Origin: Roseibium hamelinense | Lineage (GTDB): Bacteria > Pseudomonadota > Alphaproteobacteria > Rhizobiales > Stappiaceae | Length of the DNA stretch: 64,000 bases | Direction: 5' to 3' | Assembly: GCF_007830545.1 (NCBI RefSeq) | Contig: NZ_VLLF01000001.1 | Span: forward strand, 558,001-622,000 | Shown here: piece by piece, positions 37,598-46,022 of the stretch | How positions within the stretch are numbered: position 1 is the stretch's first letter | Layout: every line of letters begins with the position of its first letter | Position numbers and translations under genes: made by a program | The notes under the pieces: generated by a model | Told to the model about the DNA's origin: nothing | The model's database searches: none | Seen by the model: only the letters and a program-made list of their open reading frames with translations

Positions 37598-38008
37598 GTG
37601 ACAACAAATATCATTGACCTTACGAAGGGCATTTTCGACGCGCAGCCATTTTCGCAGTTTGTCGGCGCACAGCTTGCACATGCGGATGGCAACTCCGTCG
37701 AACTCCGGCTTCCAATACAAAAAAATGTTCAGCAACAGCACGGTTATGTGCATGGTGGCGCCCTTTCGTATCTTGCGGACAACGCTATCACCTTTGCCGG
37801 CGGGATCGCTTTGGGCGGGGACGCACTAACCTCTGAATTCAAGATCAACTACGTCAAACCAGCCGCCGGAGACTTCGTCAGCGCACGGGCAACATCGGTC
37901 AGCACCGGTAAACGGCAAGCCGTCTGCCGATGTGAGCTTTATGCGGTCAGCGGTGACACCTCAACCCTGTGCGCGCTCGCGCAAGGCACGGTCATCAAGA
38001 AGGGCTGA
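37598..38008 (+). CDS. PaaI-family hotdog-fold thioesterase
   Basis: This 136-residue hotdog-fold acyl-CoA thioesterase of the PaaI/4HBT type shows HGYVHGGALSYLADNAITFA with the family's HGG and the acidic residue in the long helix, then LTSEFKINYVKPA. The start is GTG at 37598, backed by AGGGAG seven bases upstream; a GTG at 37574 has no site. The substrate is unknown, though PaaI relatives hydrolyse aryl-CoA thioesters. Confidence 0.9.
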   Translation: MTTNIIDLTKGIFDAQPFSQFVGAQLAHADGNSVELRLPIQKNVQQQHGYVHGGALSYLADNAITFAGGIALGGDALTSEFKINYVKPAAGDFVSARATSVSTGKRQAVCRCELYAVSGDTSTLCALAQGTVIKKG

Positions 38009-38051
38009 CCGCTTCTCGAAGGCTACAAACCGGCAGAGAAACCTGCTCAGA

Positions 38052-39239
38052 TCATATCGATGCCGTTTTGGCACTGTCCGTTGATTGCAAAGACTGAGCG
38101 ATCGCTGCATCCACATTCATTTGAAAAAGCGTCAAGAGGCCTTCTTCTAGCCCGAGTGTGTGGACCGTGTTGCCACCGCGCGCCATGCCGTTCTGGACAC
38201 CCACTGAGACCTCAAAATCCTCGTTGTCGAACACGGCGTCATTGGTAAACGAGAAGCGTTTTTGCAGCCGGTCCATGCCTGTCTCATCCGCATAGAGCTC
38301 GGGCCGGTAGAGCAATTCGTGGGTCCACAGAGTCCGGTCCGCGCTCAGTGGATGGAACAGATTCAACGACACATAATCCGGGTGCATGATGAAGAACGCG
38401 TTGGGAAAGAACGAATAATAGACCGATGCGAAATCCAGGATCCGCCGGTCTTGCTCTGGTATTTCCCGCGCATCGAGAAGGTTTGTTCGCCCCGCACACA
38501 ACCGGAAATGCGGACCATGCCGGTCAAAGGCAATCACGCCCTTGCGAAAGGCCCCTGCCAGGGTTTCAGCATGTAGATAAGGTACGTGATAGCCTTCCAG
38601 ATAAGTCTGGATCAAAAGCTTCCAATTCGCTTTCTTTACAATCCGCGATTGCGTGAAACTGACATGATCGGAGATTCCAAAACTCTTTAGATCATCGGCA
38701 AACGGCCCCAGATAGGCAGCGATGTCGAATTCCGGCTGCTCCTCGGGTAGAACCCAAACGAGTCCGCCCAACTCGGCGACAGGGACCGGATGCAAGCCGT
38801 AGTTTTCCTTTTGCAGATCCGGAAACTGTCTGGCCTGGGTGACCGATCTGAGCTTGCCGTCCAACCCATATGACCAGCCATGAAAAGGGCAGACAAACGC
38901 TTTGAGGCGGCTGGTCTCGCGGGCAACAAGCTCAGCGCCGCGATGGCGGCATTGGTTCAAGAACGCTCTGAGAACGCCGTCCCCGCCCCGCACGATGATG
39001 AACGGATATTCGTCCCAATCACTGACAATGCACTGGCCGGGCTCGGCAACATTGGAGGAAGGACCGGCCAGCAACGGGTGTTTATTGAAAACATGTTGCC
39101 TTTCTTCGGCAAAGATATCGGAGGATGTGTATACCGAGGTCGGAATATGGCTCACCTCCCCCAGCATATCATCGTGTTTGCCCTGCGCGCGCAGCGCAAA
39201 CAGTCTCTTAAACATCTGAATTTGAATATCTCTTTGCAT
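38052..39239 (-). CDS. Rieske non-haem iron oxygenase, alpha subunit
   Basis: This 395-residue ring-hydroxylating-type oxygenase subunit has an N-terminal Rieske [2Fe-2S] domain with CRHRGAELVA and CPFHGWSYGLDGK (CxH and CxxH ligands). The C-terminal SRPBCC catalytic domain carries the iron ligands in EGYHVPYLH. No beta subunit, ferredoxin or reductase gene lies nearby, so electron partners must be elsewhere. Sequence alone does not reveal the substrate; relatives act on aromatic rings or quaternary amines. The ATG at 39239 follows GGGGA. An AT-rich inverted repeat lies about 95 bases upstream. Confidence 0.88.
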   Translation of the reverse strand: MQRDIQIQMFKRLFALRAQGKHDDMLGEVSHIPTSVYTSSDIFAEERQHVFNKHPLLAGPSSNVAEPGQCIVSDWDEYPFIIVRGGDGVLRAFLNQCRHRGAELVARETSRLKAFVCPFHGWSYGLDGKLRSVTQARQFPDLQKENYGLHPVPVAELGGLVWVLPEEQPEFDIAAYLGPFADDLKSFGISDHVSFTQSRIVKKANWKLLIQTYLEGYHVPYLHAETLAGAFRKGVIAFDRHGPHFRLCAGRTNLLDAREIPEQDRRILDFASVYYSFFPNAFFIMHPDYVSLNLFHPLSADRTLWTHELLYRPELYADETGMDRLQKRFSFTNDAVFDNEDFEVSVGVQNGMARGGNTVHTLGLEEGLLTLFQMNVDAAIAQSLQSTDSAKTASI

Positions 39240-39333
39240 GACCGTCCCCAGTTTCGGGCCCGGCCCCGCGTCAATCAGCGGCCCGCGCACCTCTACATTA
39301 CGTCAACGGAATATGATCATGCGCATTTCTCGC

Positions 39334-39367
39334 ATAGATTGCAATATTAGCCAAAAATACAATCTAT
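39334..39367. promoter_or_regulatory. Inverted repeat between the oxygenase and dehydrogenase genes
   Basis: ATAGATTG (39334-39341) pairs with CAATCTAT (39360-39367) across 18 AT-rich bases. It lies in the divergent region upstream of the Rieske gene and 74 bases before the nucleotide-sugar dehydrogenase start. It is a candidate operator for either gene; the regulator is unknown. Confidence 0.4.
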
Positions 39368-39440
39368 AAGCACCGTTTCACCTGCAAGCATTTTGCTTTA
39401 AAGCTTCGCCAATTCTGCGACTCCCCGTTAGGACCCACCC

Positions 39441-40787
<1,347 letters not shown>

Positions 40788-40860
40788 TCGTAATATCAAA
40801 GATCCTTTCACCGTATTTTCGCGTAGTATTGATCGGAAACAGTGAAAAGGAGAAACCAGA

Positions 40861-41286
40861 ATGCGGGTCCTGACTTTCTGCCTTTGGGTATTCGGGGCAA
40901 TGATCTTTGCAGCGGGCAGCGCTTCCGCTCAAACCGCCGGAGATGGCGCGGCCTTTCAGAAGATCATCAAGAACCAGATGAACGCCTTTCAGCGCGGCGA
41001 TGCTGCAGCTGCCTATTCGTTTGCAACGCGCTCCCTTCAGCAGCGGTTTCAAAATCCCGAGTTTTTCATGCAGATGGTCAAGCAGGGTTATCAGCCCGTG
41101 TACCGTCCGCAGTCTGTCACATTCGGCAGTACGCGCGATACGCCGCATGGGCCCATGCAGGAAGTATATGTCACCGGCCCCAAAGGCGGTTCATGGCTGG
41201 CGCTTTACAGCTTTGAACTGCAGGAAGACGGCTCTTGGCGCATATCAGGATGCTATTTGACAAAATCTCCAGGCGTGGCCGCCTGA
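40861..41286 (+). CDS. DUF4864 exported protein
   Basis: This 141-residue protein has a signal peptide (MRVLTFCLWVFGAMIFAAGS, ending ASA) followed by a DUF4864 domain: IIKNQMNAFQRGDAAAAYSF, RFQNPEFFMQMVKQGYQPVY and GSWRISGCYL. DUF4864 is related to NTF2/cystatin-like folds and has no known function. A strong AAGGAG site precedes the ATG. It is convergent with tgt, nine bases apart, and not obviously linked to the dehydrogenase upstream. Confidence 0.85.
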   Translation: MRVLTFCLWVFGAMIFAAGSASAQTAGDGAAFQKIIKNQMNAFQRGDAAAAYSFATRSLQQRFQNPEFFMQMVKQGYQPVYRPQSVTFGSTRDTPHGPMQEVYVTGPKGGSWLALYSFELQEDGSWRISGCYLTKSPGVAA

Positions 41287-41295
41287 TCTCAGAAG

Positions 41296-42450
41296 TCAAA
41301 GGGCGGCGATGTCGCCCTTTGCCCAATCTGCCTTGGTCTTGAGACGGAAATATTCGAACCGTCCCTCGTCAATGGCATCACGCATGCCCTGCATCAGGAA
41401 CTGGTAGTAGGCAAGGTTGTTCCAGGTAAGCAACATGGCTGCCAAAGCTTCGTTTGCGCGCACGAGATGATGCAGATAGGCCCGGCTGTAGCTGCTTGCC
41501 GCCGGACACGCGCTTTCCGCGTCCAGCGGACGCGGATCATCCATATGGCGCGCGTTCTTCAGGTTGACCTTGCCAAAGCGAGTGTAAGCCAGGCCATGGC
41601 GACCCGCCCGTGTGGGCATGACACAGTCGAATTGGTCGATCCCGCGCGCAACGCTCTCAAGCAAATCGTCCGGCGTGCCAACGCCCATCAGATAGCGCGG
41701 CTTGTCCGCCGGCATGACCGGAGTTGTGACCTCGAGCATCTTGAGCATGACATCCTGGGGTTCTCCGACCGCGAGCCCTCCGACGGAATAGCCTTCAAAC
41801 GGCATCTTTGCCAGTTCTTCGGCCGAGCGCACGCGCAGATGCGGAACATCGCCGCCCTGGACAATACCATAAAGCCCCTGCCCCTTGGCGGGACCGCCCA
41901 TCTTTTCGAACTGCACACGTGAGCGTTCCGCCCATCTCAAGGACAGCTCCATCGCCCGCTGAACTTCTTCTTCCGGGCTTGGCAGTTTGATGCATTCATC
42001 CAGCTGCATCTGGATGTCCGATCCGAGCAAGCCCTGGATCTCGACAGACCGTTCCGGCGTCAGGTGATACTTCTGGCCATCGATATGGCTTTGGAACCGG
42101 ACACCGTCTTCATCCAGTTTTCTCAGCTGCGCCAGGGACATGACCTGAAACCCACCACTGTCGGTGAGGATGGTGTGTGGCCAGTTCATGAAGGTGTGCA
42201 GTCCGCCGAGCCGATCAACGCGTTCGGCCGTCGGGCGGAGCATCAGATGATAGGTATTGCCGAGGACCACATCCGCGCCCGTCTCACGCACCTGCCCGGG
42301 ATACATCGCCTTGACGGTGGCCTGCGTGCCCACCGGCATAAAGGTCGGGGTTCGGACCGTACCGTGCGGCGTTGTGATCTCACCGCGCCGCGCCAGCCCG
42401 TCGGTTTTTAAAAGCTTGAACGAAAACGGCTTTTGGGTCTGATTTGTCAT
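41296..42450 (-). CDS. tgt: tRNA-guanine (queuine) transglycosylase
   Basis: Tgt exchanges guanine 34 for preQ1 in tRNAs with GUN anticodons, the step before QueA. The 384-residue protein has [11 protein letters not shown] (catalytic Asp), [31 protein letters not shown] and [13 protein letters not shown] (nucleophile Asp). The usual zinc site CxCxxC before YSRAYLHHL reads SACPAASS, so only one of the three Cys remains; the His is kept. The ATG at 42450 follows GAGG, and a start at 42543 would run into queA. It forms an operon with queA, four bases away. Confidence 0.96.
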   Translation of the reverse strand: MTNQTQKPFSFKLLKTDGLARRGEITTPHGTVRTPTFMPVGTQATVKAMYPGQVRETGADVVLGNTYHLMLRPTAERVDRLGGLHTFMNWPHTILTDSGGFQVMSLAQLRKLDEDGVRFQSHIDGQKYHLTPERSVEIQGLLGSDIQMQLDECIKLPSPEEEVQRAMELSLRWAERSRVQFEKMGGPAKGQGLYGIVQGGDVPHLRVRSAEELAKMPFEGYSVGGLAVGEPQDVMLKMLEVTTPVMPADKPRYLMGVGTPDDLLESVARGIDQFDCVMPTRAGRHGLAYTRFGKVNLKNARHMDDPRPLDAESACPAASSYSRAYLHHLVRANEALAAMLLTWNNLAYYQFLMQGMRDAIDEGRFEYFRLKTKADWAKGDIAAL

Positions 42451-42454
42451 GTGT

Positions 42455-43549
42455 TTAACCTCTGGCAGCCGTTTCAGCCGGGAACAGCAGGGACGAATCT
42501 CCATAGCTGTAAAACCGGTAGTCTGTCTCAATCGCATGGGCATAGGCCCGTTGCATGGTTTCCAGGCCGCTGAACGCCGAAACCAGCATGAACAAGGTTG
42601 AGCGCGGCAGGTGGAAATTCGTCATCAGTCCGTCAATCGCCCTGAACCGGTATCCAGGTGTGATGAAGATCGACGTCTCGCCGCGGAACGGCTCAAGCCC
42701 GGTATCACCCTGCGCAGCGCTTTCCAGGATCCGAAGGGATGTGGTGCCAACCGCAACCACCTTGTTGCCGCGCGCCTGAACCGCCTTAAGGGCGGTCGCA
42801 GTTTCTGCTGTCACTTCACCCCATTCGGCATGCATCTTGTGGTCTTCGGTCTCGTCGCTCTTGACCGGCAGGAACGTCCCCGCCCCCACATGCAGCGTGA
42901 CGATGTGCCGTTCGATCCCGCGTTGATCGAGGGCGTCCAGGAGTTCCGGCGTGAAATGAAGGCCGGCTGTCGGGGCAGCAACCGCGCCATCCTTCTCTGC
43001 ATAAACGGTCTGGTAGTCTTCACGGTCCTGCGCGTCCTCGCCGCGCTTTTGGGCAATGTAAGGCGGCAACGGAATGTGACCGACAGCCGCGATTGCAGCG
43101 TCCAGGACTGGACCTTTTTCGTCAAAGCGCAACAGGACGTCCCCGGCATCGCCTTTTTCCAAGACGTTTGCGGCAAGTTCCGCGCCTTCTGCGCCTTTGA
43201 ACACCACTTTATCGCCGGTTTGCAGCTTTTTGGCCGGGCGGACGAAGGCCCACCACGTGTCGCCGGATGCCCGCAGATGCAACGTGGCACTGATATTGGC
43301 AACCGCGTCGCCGCGCGTGCGTGTTCCCTCAAGCTGCGCCGGGATCACCTTGGTATCGTTGAAAACCAGCGCGTCGCCAGGCTCCAGAAGATTTGGCAGA
43401 TCTCGAACGCCCCTATCCTGAAGGTCCGGCGCTCCAGCTAACGACCCCTCAGGCCGGACAACGAGCATGCGGGCACTGTCCCGCGGGCGGGCGGGCCTCA
43501 ACGCAATGCGTTCATTCGGCAGGTCGAAATCAAACAGATCTACGCGCAT
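42455..43549 (-). CDS. queA: S-adenosylmethionine:tRNA ribosyltransferase-isomerase
   Basis: QueA moves the ribosyl part of SAM to preQ1 in tRNA, giving epoxyqueuosine. The 364-residue protein starts [20 protein letters not shown] and shows [61 protein letters not shown] and the C-terminal [17 protein letters not shown], all typical. It lies directly upstream of tgt, so the two queuosine steps are co-expressed. Confidence 0.97.
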   Translation of the reverse strand: MRVDLFDFDLPNERIALRPARPRDSARMLVVRPEGSLAGAPDLQDRGVRDLPNLLEPGDALVFNDTKVIPAQLEGTRTRGDAVANISATLHLRASGDTWWAFVRPAKKLQTGDKVVFKGAEGAELAANVLEKGDAGDVLLRFDEKGPVLDAAIAAVGHIPLPPYIAQKRGEDAQDREDYQTVYAEKDGAVAAPTAGLHFTPELLDALDQRGIERHIVTLHVGAGTFLPVKSDETEDHKMHAEWGEVTAETATALKAVQARGNKVVAVGTTSLRILESAAQGDTGLEPFRGETSIFITPGYRFRAIDGLMTNFHLPRSTLFMLVSAFSGLETMQRAYAHAIETDYRFYSYGDSSLLFPAETAARG

Positions 43550-43683
43550 CGAGCCATGCTATCCGGGTCATTAAGAGAAAGGATTTGCCGAGCGCAGGCT
43601 TTACCGTGCTTCAGGCAGGTCGCACGGCTCTTAGACGGAGCGCCTTTAACGGTCAACCCAATCCGGCATAAAGGGGCGGGCAA

Positions 43684-43717
43684 ACAAGAAAGGCGCCCCG
43701 GGGTTGCCCGGAGCGCC
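43684..43717 (-). terminator. Rho-independent terminator after the cyclophilin pair
   Basis: On the minus strand GGCGCTCCGGG and CCCGGGGCGCC form a GC-rich stem with slight mismatch, followed by TTTCTTGTTT. It lies 26 bases beyond the stop of the cytoplasmic cyclophilin gene and separates the coaD/cyclophilin transcript from queA-tgt. Confidence 0.75.
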
Positions 43718-43742
43718 GAAGATTTCGACCAGTCACCACCAA

Positions 43743-44216
43743 TCAGGCCGCGTCGGCAGCGACCTTCAACGAGGTGATCTTGTCCGGGTCGACAACCGGC
43801 TCGCCGCGCTTGATCTTGTCGACATTGTCCATGCCTTCGAGCACCTCGCCCCAGACAGTGTACTGGCCGTCGAGGAAAGAGGCATCGGCAAAGCAGATGA
43901 AGAACTGGCTGTCGCCAGAATCCGGGTTTTGAGCGCGCGCCATGGAACAGACGCCGCGCTTGTGGTTCGCCTTGTTGAACTCTGCTTTCAGTTTCTGACC
44001 GGAACCACCTGTTCCGGTTCCATTCGGACAGCCTGTTTGCGCCATAAAGCCGTCGATTACGCGGTGAAAAACGATCCCGTCATAAAACCCTTCACGCACC
44101 AGTTCCTTGATCCGCGCCACGTGGTTCGGGGCAAGGTCCGGTTTCATCTCAATGACCACCGGGCCTTGAGTGGTTTCCATAAGCAAGGTGTTTTCAGGAT
44201 CTTTGATATCTGCCAT
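43743..44216 (-). CDS. Peptidyl-prolyl cis-trans isomerase, cytoplasmic cyclophilin
   Basis: This 157-residue cyclophilin-type isomerase shows NHVARIKELVREGFYDG, FHRVIDGFMAQTGCPNGTGTG, MARAQNPDSGDSQFFICF and YTVWGEVLEGMDNVDKI. There is no signal peptide, so it should act in the cytoplasm. The ATG at 44216 follows GGAGA. It lies 41 bases after a second cyclophilin gene that encodes an exported form; the pair looks like a tandem duplication. Confidence 0.95.
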   Translation of the reverse strand: MADIKDPENTLLMETTQGPVVIEMKPDLAPNHVARIKELVREGFYDGIVFHRVIDGFMAQTGCPNGTGTGGSGQKLKAEFNKANHKRGVCSMARAQNPDSGDSQFFICFADASFLDGQYTVWGEVLEGMDNVDKIKRGEPVVDPDKITSLKVAADAA

Positions 44217-44257
44217 GTCGGCTGTCTCCAAACTCTGGGAAGGTGTTGTCGTATCGG

Positions 44258-44797
44258 TCAGGCAGCGTCGGCTGCAACCTGCATTTTGATGATCTTGTCC
44301 GGGTTCGCGGGCGGTTCCCCGCGGGTGATAGCATCAACATGCTCCATCCCGTCAACCACCTCGCCCCAAACGGTGTATTTTCCGTTCAGCCAGTCGCCAT
44401 CGGCAAACATGATGAAAAACTGGGAATTCGCGCTGTCGGGATCTCCTGCACGCGCCATGCCCAGAGCACCGCGCTTGAATGGTGCATTGTTGAATTCCGC
44501 CTTCAGATCCGCCTTGTCCGACCCGCCCATGCCGGTTCCGGTCGGGTCGCCCGTTTGGGCCATGAAGCCGTCAATCACACGGTGGAAGACAATGCCGTCA
44601 TAGAAGCCTTCGCGGGTCAGGTCCTTGATCCGCGCCACGTGGTTCGGTGCCAGATCCGGGCGCAGTTGGATCGTCACCCGGCCGTCCTTCAAGTCGAGAT
44701 ATAGGGTGTTTTCAGGGTCAAGGTCCTGAGCCATAGCGGTGAACGGCAACAGCACAAAGGCCGCAACCACCGCAAACAAGGTGAGAAATCGTGTCAC
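44258..44797 (-). CDS. Peptidyl-prolyl cis-trans isomerase, periplasmic cyclophilin
   Basis: This 179-residue cyclophilin has a signal peptide (about residues 1-23, VVAAFVLLPFTAMAQ). The mature part repeats the motifs of its neighbour: NHVARIKDLTREGFYDG, FHRVIDGFMAQTGDPTGTGMG, MARAGDPDSANSQFFIMF. The start is GTG at 44797 with GGAG seven bases upstream. It should help fold proteins in the periplasm. It lies 50 bases after coaD and is probably co-transcribed with it. Confidence 0.95.
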   Translation of the reverse strand: MTRFLTLFAVVAAFVLLPFTAMAQDLDPENTLYLDLKDGRVTIQLRPDLAPNHVARIKDLTREGFYDGIVFHRVIDGFMAQTGDPTGTGMGGSDKADLKAEFNNAPFKRGALGMARAGDPDSANSQFFIMFADGDWLNGKYTVWGEVVDGMEHVDAITRGEPPANPDKIIKMQVAADAA

Positions 44798-44847
44798 AGG
44801 GATGCTCCATCTTTCATGTGGATGAATACGTTGCTGATGCGCGGCGG

Positions 44848-45348
44848 CTACTTGGCCGCGCGGCGGCGTAAGGGGTCCGCCACGCTTTCCGGTACAAAAG
44901 CGGTGATATCGCCGCCCATTTTCGCGATCTGCCGGACAAGGGTGGCGGTGATGTGGCGTACGCTCGGGGACGCAGGCAGGAAAACCGTACGGATATGAGG
45001 CTCCAACGTTCCGTTCATGCCGGCCATCTGCATTTCGTAGTCGAGGTCGGTGCCGTCGCGCAGACCGCGCACGAGGTAGGCAGCACCTTGTTCACGGGCC
45101 GTGTCGATGACGAGGTTTGAAAACGAAATCACCTCGATCCGCCGGGCGTCTTCGGCCGGAAACTGTTCATCAGCGGACGCATGAATCAAATCGACTCGTT
45201 CTTCAAAGCTGAACAGTGGTGTTTTTCCGGGATGAATCCCGATGGCGACGACCACCTTGTCCGCCAATGCAAGCGATTGACGAAGAATATCGACATGGCC
45301 GTTTGTGACTGGATCGAATGATCCGGGATAAAGCGCGATGCGAGTCAT
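44848..45348 (-). CDS. coaD: Phosphopantetheine adenylyltransferase
   Basis: CoaD makes dephospho-CoA from 4'-phosphopantetheine and ATP, the fourth step of coenzyme A synthesis. The 166-residue protein begins [20 protein letters not shown] with the nucleotidyltransferase (T/H)xGH motif, then [19 protein letters not shown] and [20 protein letters not shown]. The length is normal. It is the first gene of a leftward group with the two cyclophilin genes, a common order in this bacterial group. Confidence 0.97.
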   Translation of the reverse strand: MTRIALYPGSFDPVTNGHVDILRQSLALADKVVVAIGIHPGKTPLFSFEERVDLIHASADEQFPAEDARRIEVISFSNLVIDTAREQGAAYLVRGLRDGTDLDYEMQMAGMNGTLEPHIRTVFLPASPSVRHITATLVRQIAKMGGDITAFVPESVADPLRRRAAK

Positions 45349-45434
45349 GAGGTTTTCCTACTCTGCCACGCGCTCGCGAACAAGGTCGCAGTTCAGCACT
45401 CTGGAAAACGCCCCCGGACCGAATGCGTGCATAG

Positions 45435-45450
45435 TGTGATGCCGATCACG
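45435..45450 (+). promoter_or_regulatory. CRP/FNR-like palindrome
   Basis: TGTGA-N6-TCACG (core GTGAT-GCCG-ATCAC, perfect five-base arms) lies 70-85 bases before the start of the small anchored-protein gene and about 90 bases upstream of coaD on the other side. It fits a CRP-family dimer site. Whether a matching regulator uses it is unknown. Confidence 0.35.
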
Positions 45451-45519
45451 GTTTTCTGGCCAAAACAATGAGAAAACGATCTCATCAACGAAGGGCAACG
45501 AGCCTTGAAGGAGAGACCC

Positions 45520-45942
45520 ATGAGCTTCGACCGTTCACATCACGACGCCAAAGTTCAACGTCAGGCAACCGACGCATTTGGCAGTGCATCAGCAACAACC
45601 CATCCTGCTGGTTTTCTTCAGGTCGCTGTTATTCTGGCAAGCGCATTCCTGATGAGCCTCATGGTGATTTTCGCAACACTTCAGCCGGCCAGCTCCATGA
45701 GCGCTTCCAATGCAGGCGTTGCCGAGACACAGGGCAACATCGCAACGAAGTCCGCTATGGCCGCATCAATCCCAGCTAGAAACCTCTGCGAAGGTCAGGC
45801 ATGGGGCGCATGGAGCACGGACTGTGCCGCGGCACTTTCCGGCGCGCAAAACGTACGCCACGTGCAATTCGTTACCGTCGAGCAAGCCACTCCGACCGTT
45901 AACGAAACTATTTTGAGCCGCTTTCCGGCTTCCGAACTGTAA
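45520..45942 (+). CDS. Small membrane-anchored protein of unknown function
   Basis: This is a 140-residue protein with one strong transmembrane helix (about 32-54, FLQVAVILASAFLMSLMVIF) after a charged, His-containing N-terminus. The outer part holds two Cys, at about 90 and 102, around a Trp-rich patch (CEGQAWGAWSTDC) that could form a disulfide loop in the periplasm. The ATG at 45520 follows AAGGAG at seven bases and is preferred to the in-frame ATG at 45505. I recognise no family and give no function. Confidence 0.7.
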   Translation: MSFDRSHHDAKVQRQATDAFGSASATTHPAGFLQVAVILASAFLMSLMVIFATLQPASSMSASNAGVAETQGNIATKSAMAASIPARNLCEGQAWGAWSTDCAAALSGAQNVRHVQFVTVEQATPTVNETILSRFPASEL

Positions 45943-45967
45943 GACGACCTTCCTCCCCAGAACGGCA

Positions 45968-45999
45968 AACAGCGGCTCCAGGTAAACCTGGCCGCTGTT
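45968..45999. terminator. Stem-loop between the small anchored-protein gene and gyrA
   Basis: AACAGCGG (45968-45975) pairs with CCGCTGTT (45992-45999), and CCAGG (45978-45982) with CCTGG (45987-45991), with a two-base bulge on one side. It lies between two convergent stops and likely ends one or both transcripts, although the T-tracts are short. Confidence 0.6.
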
Positions 46000-46022
46000 G
46001 TCGTTAAAGGCTTGACTGAAGA

